A stretch of 64,000 bases of DNA from Minisyncoccota bacterium (lineage in GTDB: Bacteria > Patescibacteriota > Minisyncoccia > Phycocordibacterales > CAIJYI01), in NCBI GenBank assembly GCA_023229825.1, contig JALNYN010000001.1:62001-126000 (forward strand), in the 5' to 3' direction. A program made the translations under genes and the position numbers. The notes under the pieces were generated by a model, which was not told where the DNA came from, made no database searches, and was given only the letters and a program-made list of their open reading frames with translations. Below are positions 16,064 to 22,497 of the stretch, piece by piece. Numbering within the stretch: the stretch's first letter is position 1; every line of letters begins with the position of its first letter.

Positions 16064-16306
16064 ATGGGTTTGAGTCAATTCTGCGGTTTTGTTCTTATTC
16101 TTTGCGTGGTTTCACTCTTGATAGTCCTTGCGATCGGGGCCGGTGCTTTGCTGCTGAAAAATTTTTTTCGATTTTTAATTTGGATAGGACGGGGAACATC
16201 GGAAAAAGCGAAAATATTTGTTCGTGATCAGTTGCCGGAATGTTGCCGGTTTCATCGACATCATTGCGAGCGTCATTGCCCTCACAACAAAAGAAAAACA
16301 GAGTAA
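16064..16306 (+). CDS. Small membrane protein with Cys/His-rich tail, 80 aa
   Basis: GGAGG lies just upstream of the ATG. Residues 8-31 form one membrane helix. The 40-residue cytosolic-type tail is basic and ends with an unusual cluster CCRFHRHHCERHCPH (Cys60, 61, 68, 72; His64, 66, 67, 71, 74). Nine potential metal ligands in 15 residues suggest metal binding or a redox site, though no named motif fits. It is convergent with the membrane protein at 16341 and shares a bidirectional terminator with it. Confidence 0.65.
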   Translation: MGLSQFCGFVLILCVVSLLIVLAIGAGALLLKNFFRFLIWIGRGTSEKAKIFVRDQLPECCRFHRHHCERHCPHNKRKTE

Positions 16307-16337
16307 AAAAAAGTCTCGGCAACCGTCGAGACTTTTT
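16306..16337. terminator. Bidirectional terminator between convergent genes
   Basis: AAAAAGTCTCG (16308-16318) pairs with CGAGACTTTTT (16327-16337). A and T runs on both sides serve both strands. Confidence 0.85.
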
Positions 16338-16340
16338 ATA

Positions 16341-16643
16341 TTATACCGCTTTGTTTTTTTGCTCGCTTTTTATCCTCTCTGAACGGACGAGGAAAAATGT
16401 CCCTACCCATGAACCGAGAACAAGGGGAACGATATACAAAAAATTATTAATGTAGTTCAACACGCCGAAAGCAAGGACCAGATGAATGACTGCACCTGAG
16501 GTGGCGGAACGGTACTCATTGAGATCCACGACTTTAAGGGTGTAATAGGCGTAAAGGCCATCAACAAAGACATACGCAAAAAAGATAAGTGCCGCGAGGG
16601 CGAAGTTTATTTGATTCCATTCAAGTAGGATCTTTTCAAGCAT
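16341..16643 (-). CDS. Small polytopic membrane protein, 100 aa
   Basis: Three hydrophobic helices are visible, at about 12-34, 50-66 and 67-86, with a charged C-terminal tail (RSERIKSEQK). The family is not recognised. On the minus strand a perfect TATAAT (16655-16650) ends 6 nt before the ATG, so the transcript is probably leaderless, and there is no Shine-Dalgarno. The -35 is poor. It is the only minus-strand gene in the ribosomal region. Confidence 0.7.
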   Translation of the reverse strand: MLEKILLEWNQINFALAALIFFAYVFVDGLYAYYTLKVVDLNEYRSATSGAVIHLVLAFGVLNYINNFLYIVPLVLGSWVGTFFLVRSERIKSEQKNKAV

Positions 16644-16655
16644 GGATTTATTATA

Positions 16656-16955
16656 ACAAAAAAATATATTATAAACGATCCTCTTTTCTTTTAAAATTTT
16701 GACAATATATACCTTTTTTCTATTGAGGGATGAGAATAAAGTGAGATGGTAAATTTTACTCGCTTCGGTTTCGGACGGAGCGGGTCTTTGTAATATTCGG
16801 GTCAGTTACTCCTTTTGACACGATTGGCTATTCGACCGCTACACCAAGGGCAGTCCTTTCCCCGTCGCGGTTTGCGAAACCGCTCCTCCTTAAGAACTGC
16901 CCTTGTTTTCGCTCGTTTTTCGTCCGTATTCTTAAATCTTAAATCCTTGGAAAAG
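16656..16955. other. Non-coding region between 16643 gene and rplC promoter, with structured segment
   Basis: There is no open frame of interest. It holds TTGACA (16699) followed by a 10 bp hairpin at 16758-16785. A second TTGACA (16815-16820) is followed, about 25 nt later, by a nested structure: AAGGGCAGT (16846-16854) pairs with ACTGCCCTT (16896-16904), enclosing GCGGTTT / AAACCGC (16867-16873 / 16877-16883). A T-rich stretch follows. A small RNA from 16845 to about 16920 is possible. Confidence 0.4.
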
Positions 16956-16984
16956 TTGACGCTTTTCCGAATTTCTGCTAGGAT
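16956..16984 (+). promoter_or_regulatory. Promoter of rplC-rplD-rplW-rplB
   Basis: TTGACG (16956-16961), 17 nt, TAGGAT (16979-16984). The leader contains a self-complementary CCTACGTAGG followed by GCTTTTTT (about 16994-17011), which could act as an attenuator. Confidence 0.6.
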
Positions 16985-17102
16985 TAAAGCCAAACCTACG
17001 TAGGGCTTTTTTATTGCCTCGGGTTGTTTTTTCAGAGCTAGATAATGGGACCAATGACGATTCCGCGCATTAAACGGCACGGCGTGAATGTCCCCGAACA
17101 TT

Positions 17103-17720
17103 ATGAAATATATACTGGGAGAGAAGCTTGCGATGACGCAGATCTTCACGGAAGACGGCGTTGTGCACCCGGTTACCGCTGTCCAGTCGGGACAGATGAC
17201 CGTTGTTCAAATAAAGAACAAAAAGAAGGATGGTTATGACGCAGTCCAGTACGGATACGGCGTACGTAACGAAAAGAATATCAATAAAGCGCAGATCGGC
17301 CACGCAAAAACGCTTGGCAATTTTCGATATTACCGCGAAGAACGATTGCCGAACGAGGCGAGCGTGAATGCGGGAGATACGTTCGGTGTGGAAGTGCTCA
17401 AAGAAGGCGATGTCGTGGAAGTTTCCGCGATCTCCAAAGGAAAAGGATTTCAGGGTGTGGTAAAACGCCACATGTTCGAAGGAGGACGCCGATCGCATGG
17501 ACAGAAACACTCGGAGCGCGAAGCCGGTTCCATCGGAGGAGGCGGACGAAAAGGAGGACGCGTTGCTAAAGGAATGAGAATGCCTGGAAGAATGGGCTCT
17601 GACAGAGTCACCGTGAAAAATTTAAAAATCGTTGCGGTTGATCCCGAGACAAAGCAGATCTTTGTTTCCGGCGCGATACCCGGTCGAAGAGGGACACTTA
17701 TTGAAATTAAAGCCCGATAA
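17103..17720 (+). CDS. rplC: 50S ribosomal protein L3
   Basis: L3 is an early-assembly protein of the large subunit near the peptidyl transferase centre. The start MKYILGEKLAMTQIF matches the family N-terminus. An ATG 15 bases earlier (17088) is in frame but adds non-family residues. The conserved core SKGKGFQGVVKRHMFEGGRRSHGQ and the RKGGRVAKGMRMPGRMGSDRVTVKNL region are present. At 205 aa it is full length. It begins the second block of the S10 cluster under its own promoter and ends 4 nt before rplD. Confidence 0.97.
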   Translation: MKYILGEKLAMTQIFTEDGVVHPVTAVQSGQMTVVQIKNKKKDGYDAVQYGYGVRNEKNINKAQIGHAKTLGNFRYYREERLPNEASVNAGDTFGVEVLKEGDVVEVSAISKGKGFQGVVKRHMFEGGRRSHGQKHSEREAGSIGGGGRKGGRVAKGMRMPGRMGSDRVTVKNLKIVAVDPETKQIFVSGAIPGRRGTLIEIKAR

Positions 17721-17724
17721 TTCC

Positions 17725-18387
17725 ATGGAAGCAAAAATATACAATCAAACAGGAAAGAGCGTAGGGACGATCGCATTGCCGACGGAAGTTTTCGGCGCGA
17801 AATTGAACCGCGATCTCATCCATCAGGTGGTCGTTTCCGAATCGGGAAATGCAAGAAACAATATCGCTCATGCGAAGGATCGCAGCGAAGTACGCGGCGG
17901 AGGAAGAAAGCCTTGGAATCAGAAAGGAGGCGGACGCGCTCGCCACGGTTCCACTCGCTCGCCGATCTGGGTCGGAGGAGGTGTTACTCACGGACCGCTC
18001 ACCGAGAAAGATTACACCCGAAAAATAAACCGAAAAATGAAAGCGGCCGCGATGTACTCTATCCTTTCCGAAAAATTGAAGAACGGCGAGATCATTTTTG
18101 TAGACGAAGTAAAAGCGAAAGATCTCAAAACCAAAGAAGCGAAAGAAATTTTGAAATCGCTCGCGACCATCGAAGGATGCGCCGACCTTGCGACCAAACG
18201 GAAGAATGCCGCTTTTATCGCACTCGGAAAGAAAAGCAAAGAAACGGAACGCATTTTCAGCAACATCAAAAGCGTTTTTACCGGCGAATGGCGAAACATT
18301 ACGCCTTCCGATCTGTTGAAATACAAATATATCGTTGTATCTCATCCGGAAGAGAGCGTGGCGTTTGTCGTATCAAAAATGAAATAA
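17725..18387 (+). CDS. rplD: 50S ribosomal protein L4
   Basis: L4 lines the exit tunnel and in some bacteria autoregulates the S10 operon. The start MEAKIYNQTGKSVGTIALP was chosen for family fit and because it lies 4 nt after the rplC stop. The signature RGGGRKPWNQKGGGRARHGSTRSPIWVGGGVTHGP tunnel loop (about 54-92) is intact. At 220 aa it is of normal length. Confidence 0.96.
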   Translation: MEAKIYNQTGKSVGTIALPTEVFGAKLNRDLIHQVVVSESGNARNNIAHAKDRSEVRGGGRKPWNQKGGGRARHGSTRSPIWVGGGVTHGPLTEKDYTRKINRKMKAAAMYSILSEKLKNGEIIFVDEVKAKDLKTKEAKEILKSLATIEGCADLATKRKNAAFIALGKKSKETERIFSNIKSVFTGEWRNITPSDLLKYKYIVVSHPEESVAFVVSKMK

Positions 18388-18483
18388 GCGAGGTTTTAGG
18401 TTATAGGTTATAGGTTTTAGCTTCACGACGCCGTCGTTAAAAAGCTAACACCTAACACCTAAAACCTAACACCTAATAAAAAT
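18388..18483. repeat. Degenerate inverted heptamer arrays (rplD-rplW spacer)
   Basis: Left arm: AGGTTTTAGGTTATAGGTTATAGG. Right arm: CTAACACCTAACACCTAAAACC, ending at the rplW ATG. The centre contains ACGACGCCGTCGT. The arms are complementary in type, so the RNA would fold back over about 40 bp with mismatches. No Shine-Dalgarno is present. Confidence 0.75.
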
Positions 18484-18783
18484 ATGACAACAAAAATTTA
18501 CAACAATAAAAGCCTTACCGTCATTCTGAAACGCCCGCGCGTTACCGAAAAAGCGGCGATCCTCGTCGAAAAGAACGCGTATACCTTCGAGGTGGCGCCT
18601 ACCGCGACGAAACCGGAAGTGAAGGCCGCGATCATCGCGATGTACAAAGTAACCCCGGTTCAGATCAACATGACAGCCGGTACGCGAAAAAATATCGTGA
18701 GACGAGGAAAGGCCGGAGTAAAGACTACCAGCAAGAAAGCGGTCGTTCACTTGAAAAAAGGCGATAAAATAGAATTCATTTAA
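18484..18783 (+). CDS. rplW: 50S ribosomal protein L23
   Basis: L23 sits at the tunnel exit and docks trigger factor and SRP. The 99 aa protein has the family text LKRPRVTEKAAILVEKNAYTFEV and ATKPEVKAAIIAMYKVTPVQINM, and a C-terminal VHLKKGDKIEFI. It lies between two repeat-filled spacers, with no Shine-Dalgarno. Confidence 0.95.
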   Translation: MTTKIYNNKSLTVILKRPRVTEKAAILVEKNAYTFEVAPTATKPEVKAAIIAMYKVTPVQINMTAGTRKNIVRRGKAGVKTTSKKAVVHLKKGDKIEFI

Positions 18784-18885
18784 CGAGCTGTTAGCTGTTA
18801 GGTTTTAGGTTTTAGCTTAAAACGTAACGGCAAGGTGACGGCGACAATGAAGCTAACACCTAACACCTAAAACCTAAAACCTTAT
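18784..18885. repeat. Degenerate inverted heptamer arrays (rplW-rplB spacer)
   Basis: Left arm GAGCTGTTAGCTGTTAGG then TTTTAGGTTTTAGC. Right arm GCTAACACCTAACACC then TAAAACCTAAAACC, ending at the rplB ATG. Unique centre with CGGCAAGGTGACGGCG. Same design as the other two ribosomal spacers but different centre. Confidence 0.75.
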
Positions 18886-19728
18886 ATGAAATCACATAAA
18901 CCAACAACCCCTACGATGCGCCATACTACGGTTGTTTCTTACCGCAATGTTTTGACGGCGAAGAAACCTCACAAGGCGCTCACGAAGGGACGCAAGCGCG
19001 ATGTCGGAAGAAATTCCGACGGACGCATCACCGTTCGCCATCAGGGCGGCGGACACAAGCGATCGTATCGCGATATTGATTTTAAATTTGATAAAAGAGA
19101 TATCCCGGCAAAGATCGAGACGATCGAATACGATCCGAACCGATCATCGTTCATTTCTCTCATCTGCTACAAGGACGGAGAGCGGCGCTATGTCATTACT
19201 CCGAAAACCATGAAAGTCGGAGATACGATGATCACCGGTGAGAACGTGGAATCAAAACCGGGGAACCGCCTGCCGATGAAAAATATTCCTCAGGGAACAT
19301 TCATTTACAATATCGAGCTCAAGAGAGACGGAGGCGCGAAACTCGTTCGCTCCGCCGGAAGCTATGCTGAGATCGTCGCGAAAGACGCGCCGTACGTACA
19401 TCTCAAAATGCCGTCGAGCGAGATCCGAAAGGTGCACGAAGACGCATGGGCGAGCGTAGGCGTTGTTTCTAACGAAGAATTCAAATTGAGAAATATCGGA
19501 AAAGCCGGACGCTCAAGATGGCTCGGTGTTCGTCCGACCGTTCGCGGATCCGTTATGAATCCGGTCGACCACCCGCACGGAGGCGGTGAAGGAAGACAAG
19601 GAAGAGGCTTGCGAAGAGCGAAGACCGCATGGGGAAAACCGTCAGGAAAAGGACAGAAGACGAGAACGCCGAAGAAATATTCAAATGTTTTTATTGTCTC
19701 CAGAAGAAAATCAAAGAAAAAGAAATAA
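18886..19728 (+). CDS. rplB: 50S ribosomal protein L2
   Basis: L2 is a primary 23S rRNA binder needed for subunit joining and peptidyl transfer. At 280 aa it is complete: GRNSDGRITVRHQGGGHKRSYR in the N-terminal half, GNRLPMKNIPQGTFIYNIEL in the centre, and the catalytic-site loop GVRPTVRGSVMNPVDHPHGGGEGR with the conserved histidines. The C-terminus is lysine-rich. In other bacteria rpsS follows, but here orphan genes follow, and the last 45 codons recur at 21214-21348 with many silent changes. A terminator is present at 19794. Confidence 0.98.
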   Translation: MKSHKPTTPTMRHTTVVSYRNVLTAKKPHKALTKGRKRDVGRNSDGRITVRHQGGGHKRSYRDIDFKFDKRDIPAKIETIEYDPNRSSFISLICYKDGERRYVITPKTMKVGDTMITGENVESKPGNRLPMKNIPQGTFIYNIELKRDGGAKLVRSAGSYAEIVAKDAPYVHLKMPSSEIRKVHEDAWASVGVVSNEEFKLRNIGKAGRSRWLGVRPTVRGSVMNPVDHPHGGGEGRQGRGLRRAKTAWGKPSGKGQKTRTPKKYSNVFIVSRRKSKKKK

Positions 19729-19826
19729 TTAGCAAAACCCGCCTCCGCTCTCACAGAGCTACGGCGTGGCGAAGGAAGAAATAAAAAACCAACAAAAATC
19801 CGCCGAAAGGCGGTTTTTGTTTGACA
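19593..19826 (+). repeat. Direct repeat copy A: rplB tail, spacer, terminator and promoter -35
   Basis: This segment (the last 45 codons of rplB through the TTGACA at 19821) matches 21213-21445 at a constant offset of 1,620 nt up to about 19785, then with small indels. Identical stretches include the 45 or so bases after the stop codon. It brackets the cassette at 19827-21212. Confidence 0.8.
19794..19819 (+). terminator. Rho-independent terminator after rplB
   Basis: TCCGCC / GGCGG stem with a GAAA tetraloop followed by TTTTTG. The copy behind the duplicated tail lies at about 21417-21438. Confidence 0.8.
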
Positions 19827-19849
19827 AAAAATGTAAAGTATGATATGTT
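19821..19849 (+). promoter_or_regulatory. Promoter of the 19889 gene
   Basis: TTGACA (19821-19826), 17 nt, TATGTT (19844-19849). Confidence 0.65.
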
Positions 19850-19888
19850 GGACATATAATTTTGACATATAAAAGAGGAGTAAATTCC

Positions 19889-20170
19889 ATGAACATTATA
19901 GAAAAATCAAAATCATATCATCGACCGCACCCCGAATGTCGAGAGGATGAGGTTTACGTAATGAACGCCTCGAAGAGATTTTTTGCAGAAATGGATTGGT
20001 GGGAAACAAAAAGAATGGGACAAATACCTTACAGCAGAAACGGAATGACACACGAACAAAATAAAGTATTCGTAAAATTTTTCCCCGTTTTTGTCTCAAA
20101 GAAAGAAGTTGAACGAAAAGGATACGTTCCCATCGTGTACGCAACATATGAGGAAGGTGTGATGGGATAA
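19889..20170 (+). CDS. Hypothetical protein, 93 aa
   Basis: Preceded by GAGGAG (19875-19880) with an 8 nt gap to ATG 19889. A longer frame starting at 19862 overlaps the promoter region and is not used. The protein is soluble and polar with a WWETKRMGQIPYS segment in the middle. No domain is recognised. It is the first gene of the cassette inserted behind rplB and has its own terminator. Confidence 0.6.
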   Translation: MNIIEKSKSYHRPHPECREDEVYVMNASKRFFAEMDWWETKRMGQIPYSRNGMTHEQNKVFVKFFPVFVSKKEVERKGYVPIVYATYEEGVMG

Positions 20171-20187
20171 AAAAAACCAGCCTTTCG

Positions 20188-20219
20188 CCGGACGCGGGTC
20201 TCTGACCCCGTCCGGTTTT
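20188..20219 (+). terminator. Rho-independent terminator
   Basis: CCGGACGCGGGTC pairs with GACCCCGTCCGG (one mismatch) around TCT, followed by TTTTG. Confidence 0.8.
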
Positions 20220-20277
20220 GTATTTTTGAACGGATTTTTCATCGCAAATTTAGGCATTTTATGGTATAATAACGGTG

Positions 20278-20577
20278 ATGGTAGCGAATGACGCTCAAAC
20301 ACAAGCCGAAAAAATCCCGCAATTTGTTGCGCCGTTTTTGTGGTCGTATGATATCGCCGCGCTTGATCTTGAGCGCGACAAAAAAAGAATAATTATCAAT
20401 GTGCTTAATTTGGGCACGAAACAAGCGACCGATTGGCTTTTTGCGGCGTATCCAAAAGAAGAAATACGGAAAATTGTTTCCGAATCTCTTTACGGCGAAT
20501 GGAGCAAAAAATCATTACATTATTGGCGGTTTGTGCTCGGCATTTCCACCTCGCTTAAAACCGCGCGTTTTTCATAA
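20278..20577 (+). CDS. DUF6922-like antitoxin partner, 99 aa
   Basis: The protein reads IPQFVAPFLWSYDIAALDLERDKKRIIINVLNLGTKQATDWLF and KEEIRKIVSESL, a pattern I associate with DUF6922-type proteins that pair with AbiEii-like nucleotidyltransferases. It ends 4 nt before that gene. A perfect TATAAT (20265-20270) lies 7 nt before ATG 20278, so the transcript is probably leaderless. A GTG at 20275 is the alternative start. I infer an antitoxin or regulatory role from position. The family name is from memory and untested. Confidence 0.65.
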   Translation: MVANDAQTQAEKIPQFVAPFLWSYDIAALDLERDKKRIIINVLNLGTKQATDWLFAAYPKEEIRKIVSESLYGEWSKKSLHYWRFVLGISTSLKTARFS

Positions 20578-20581
20578 TTCT

Positions 20582-21202
20582 ATGCACTACGAAATTTTAG
20601 ACGAACAAAGGAGAAATATCTTACCTCTTTTGGCTCCGCTCAAAAACGATTTTTATTTGGCGGGAGGAACCGCGCTCGCTCTTCAGCTTGGGCACCGAGA
20701 CAGCGTTGATTTTGATTTTTTTTCGGAAAAACCCCTTGATACGCAAAAACTTTTTGAAACATTACGAGGAATGTTTGCCGGTCATGAGCTTGTAAAAATT
20801 CAGGAAGAAATGGATACTCTTTCGGTTGTTGTTGATGAACGCATAAAATTAAGTTTTTTCTCTTATTCATATCCGATGTTGAGCGATTTGATCAACGAGG
20901 AATATTTTCGTCTTGCCGATATAAAAGATATTGCATGCATGAAACTTTCCGCTGTTACCGGACGTGCGAGCAATAAAGATTACATCGACCTCTATTATAT
21001 TCTTCAAACATTGCCGCTTTCCCATTTGCTCATTTTGGCCGGGCAGAAATTTGATTCGCTTGACACCAACCTGATATTAAAAAGTCTTATCTACTTTGAA
21101 GACGTTAATTATGAACCGATCCTTTTTAAAGAGGGAAAGGAAGTTTCTTTTGAGGTCGTGAAAACCTTTTTAGAAAATGAAGTGAAGAAAATTTCCGGGT
21201 AA
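20582..21202 (+). CDS. AbiEii/AbiGii-type nucleotidyltransferase toxin
   Basis: AbiEii-like toxins are nucleotidyltransferases that modify RNA (tRNA in characterised cases) during phage infection or stress. The 206 aa protein has the hallmark FYLAGGTALALQLGHRDSVDFDFF, with GGT at 28-30 and the metal-binding pair Asp43/Asp45, followed by the helical part with the DIACMKLSAVTGRASNKDYIDLYYIL segment (motif with K and D residues of the family). Length is on the short side of the family. It is coupled to the preceding small gene, which forms a toxin-antitoxin-like pair. It directly precedes the second copy of the rplB 3' end. Confidence 0.85.
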   Translation: MHYEILDEQRRNILPLLAPLKNDFYLAGGTALALQLGHRDSVDFDFFSEKPLDTQKLFETLRGMFAGHELVKIQEEMDTLSVVVDERIKLSFFSYSYPMLSDLINEEYFRLADIKDIACMKLSAVTGRASNKDYIDLYYILQTLPLSHLLILAGQKFDSLDTNLILKSLIYFEDVNYEPILFKEGKEVSFEVVKTFLENEVKKISG

Positions 21203-21213
21203 TATTAGAGAAA

Positions 21214-21348
21214 AGACAAGGAAGAGGTTTGCGAAGAGCGAAGACCGCATGGGGCAAACCGTCAGGAAAAGGACAGAAGACCAGGACGCCGAAAAAATAT
21301 TCAAACATCTTTATCGTTTCCCGAAGAAAATCAAAGAAGAAGAAATAA
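21214..21348 (+). pseudogene. Duplicated 3' end of rplB (L2 C-terminal 44 codons)
   Basis: In frame from AGA 21214 the sequence encodes the L2 tail RQGRGLRRAKTAWGKP and on to RRKSKKKK then TAA. Compared with the real rplB the peptide differs only by one Val to Ile change, while many third positions differ. There is no start or body, so it is a fragment. It is followed by the same 3' flank as rplB itself. The silent-only divergence suggests that it came from a related genome rather than from a recent local copy. Confidence 0.85.
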
Positions 21349-21439
21349 TTAGCAAAACCCGCCTCCGCTCTCACAGAGCTACGGCGTGGCGAAGGAAGAA
21401 ATAAATGTCAAACAAAACCCGCCGAAAGGCGGTTTTTTG

Positions 21440-21468
21440 TTGACAAAATATAAAAAACAGAGTATCCT
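21440..21468 (+). promoter_or_regulatory. Promoter of the 21503 gene
   Basis: TTGACA (21440-21445), 17 nt, TATCCT (21463-21468). Confidence 0.65.
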
Positions 21469-21502
21469 CCCACTAGAAAGTTTGAAACAGAAGGAGGAAA
21501 AA

Positions 21503-21709
21503 ATGAGCGTTATAATACCACCATTTCCGTTTGACGAAAAAATGATACAAGAAAGAAACGAGGTAGAAAGAGAGGTACTTACCAAAATGCTAACCGAAAT
21601 GGATAATTTATTTATCGCCGAGTTACGCGTAATTCCTAAAGCGTTGAGGTGTATTAGTTTTGGCTCTTTTTTTGTGGTAATCGGTATATTTATGTTTATG
21701 TTGTTATAA
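21503..21709 (+). CDS. Small C-tail-anchored protein, 68 aa
   Basis: AAGGAGG precedes ATG 21503. The first 45 residues form a charged helix (MIQERNEVEREVLTKMLTEM...) and the last 20 are a membrane segment (SFGSFFVVIGIFMFMLL). The shape is that of a small tail-anchored membrane peptide. No family is recognised. Own promoter and terminator. Confidence 0.65.
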   Translation: MSVIIPPFPFDEKMIQERNEVEREVLTKMLTEMDNLFIAELRVIPKALRCISFGSFFVVIGIFMFMLL

Positions 21710-21723
21710 AAAATAATCTACCG

Positions 21724-21754
21724 CCGGACGAGGTTAAACCTCGTCCGGATTTTT
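21724..21754 (+). terminator. Rho-independent terminator
   Basis: CCGGACGAGG / CCTCGTCCGG, perfect 10 bp stem with a TTAAA loop, then ATTTTT. Confidence 0.9.
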
Positions 21755-21857
21755 GTATTTCTGAACCCTCTCATCTATTGTGATTTAAAGTTGCGAGATG
21801 GCGATGAAAGAAAAAATAATCTTACAATAACCCGAAAGTCGGCATTTTGTATGTGTT

Positions 21858-21886
21858 TTGACAAAAAAATGTTTTATTGCTATTAT
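21858..21886 (+). promoter_or_regulatory. Promoter of the 21921 gene
   Basis: TTGACA (21858-21863), 17 nt, TATTAT (21881-21886), then GGAGG at about 21910. Confidence 0.75.
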
Positions 21887-21920
21887 TTTTGACGTTACAT
21901 CGTTTTTGAAGGAGGGAAAA

Positions 21921-22466
21921 ATGAATATTTCCAAACTATTTAGAGTATCGGCGAGACGGCCAAAAGTACTGCCGGAAGTTTATTTCGGCGATGGCACGGT
22001 GATCGTCGGGTGCGGGAAAACGCGCAGGGAACAGCATAAAGTTATTTTTCGCTATCATCGTTATCATGGATGGAGACAAGGAGAAAAAGTCATACTTCGT
22101 ATAGTGAGCGGACATCTGCGAAGCGCTTGGACATTTGCCGGTCAATATCCTTACGAGTGGGTGTTTAAGATAGAGGAAAAACCGAACAGATCGGGCGGAA
22201 TGTCATGGTCGTCGTATCTGAAAAGTTTGTCCAAAGAAGAATACCGGCGATATATGGTCAGAGAAAACCATAAAGATAAGCAAAAAATGATACAGGATTA
22301 CGGCGAAGATATGGCAAAATATTATCGCGATTTGCTATGTAAGTACGTTGGAAAACGCAACGAAGCCACTGTTCAAAAATTACGCCCAGTTGAAACTGAC
22401 GTTGAAGTAAAAATCGAGATCGGTTTTTTCAAAAAAGTAATACATTATCTGCGCGAGATACTTTAA
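21921..22466 (+). CDS. Hypothetical basic protein, 181 aa
   Basis: GAAGGAGG lies directly before ATG 21921. The longer upstream frame overlaps the promoter and is rejected. The protein is basic, with many Arg/Tyr/His residues (HKVIFRYHRYHGWRQGEKVILRIVSGH looks like beta strands), followed by a helical, Lys-rich region. It could bind nucleic acid but shows no named domain. It is single-gene with its own terminator, convergent with the phosphate transporter. Confidence 0.65.
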   Translation: MNISKLFRVSARRPKVLPEVYFGDGTVIVGCGKTRREQHKVIFRYHRYHGWRQGEKVILRIVSGHLRSAWTFAGQYPYEWVFKIEEKPNRSGGMSWSSYLKSLSKEEYRRYMVRENHKDKQKMIQDYGEDMAKYYRDLLCKYVGKRNEATVQKLRPVETDVEVKIEIGFFKKVIHYLREIL

Positions 22467-22476
22467 TGCAGAATAG

Positions 22477-22497
22477 CCGCCCATTCGGGCGGTTTTT
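22477..22497. terminator. Terminator between convergent genes
   Basis: CCGCCC / GGGCGG stem with an ATTC loop and TTTTT. It touches the stop of the minus-strand transporter gene. Confidence 0.75.

Noticed and set aside
17045..17239. Short frame overlapping the rplC start
   Set aside because: Out of frame with rplC, no ribosome site, and the overlapping part is explained by conserved L3 sequence.
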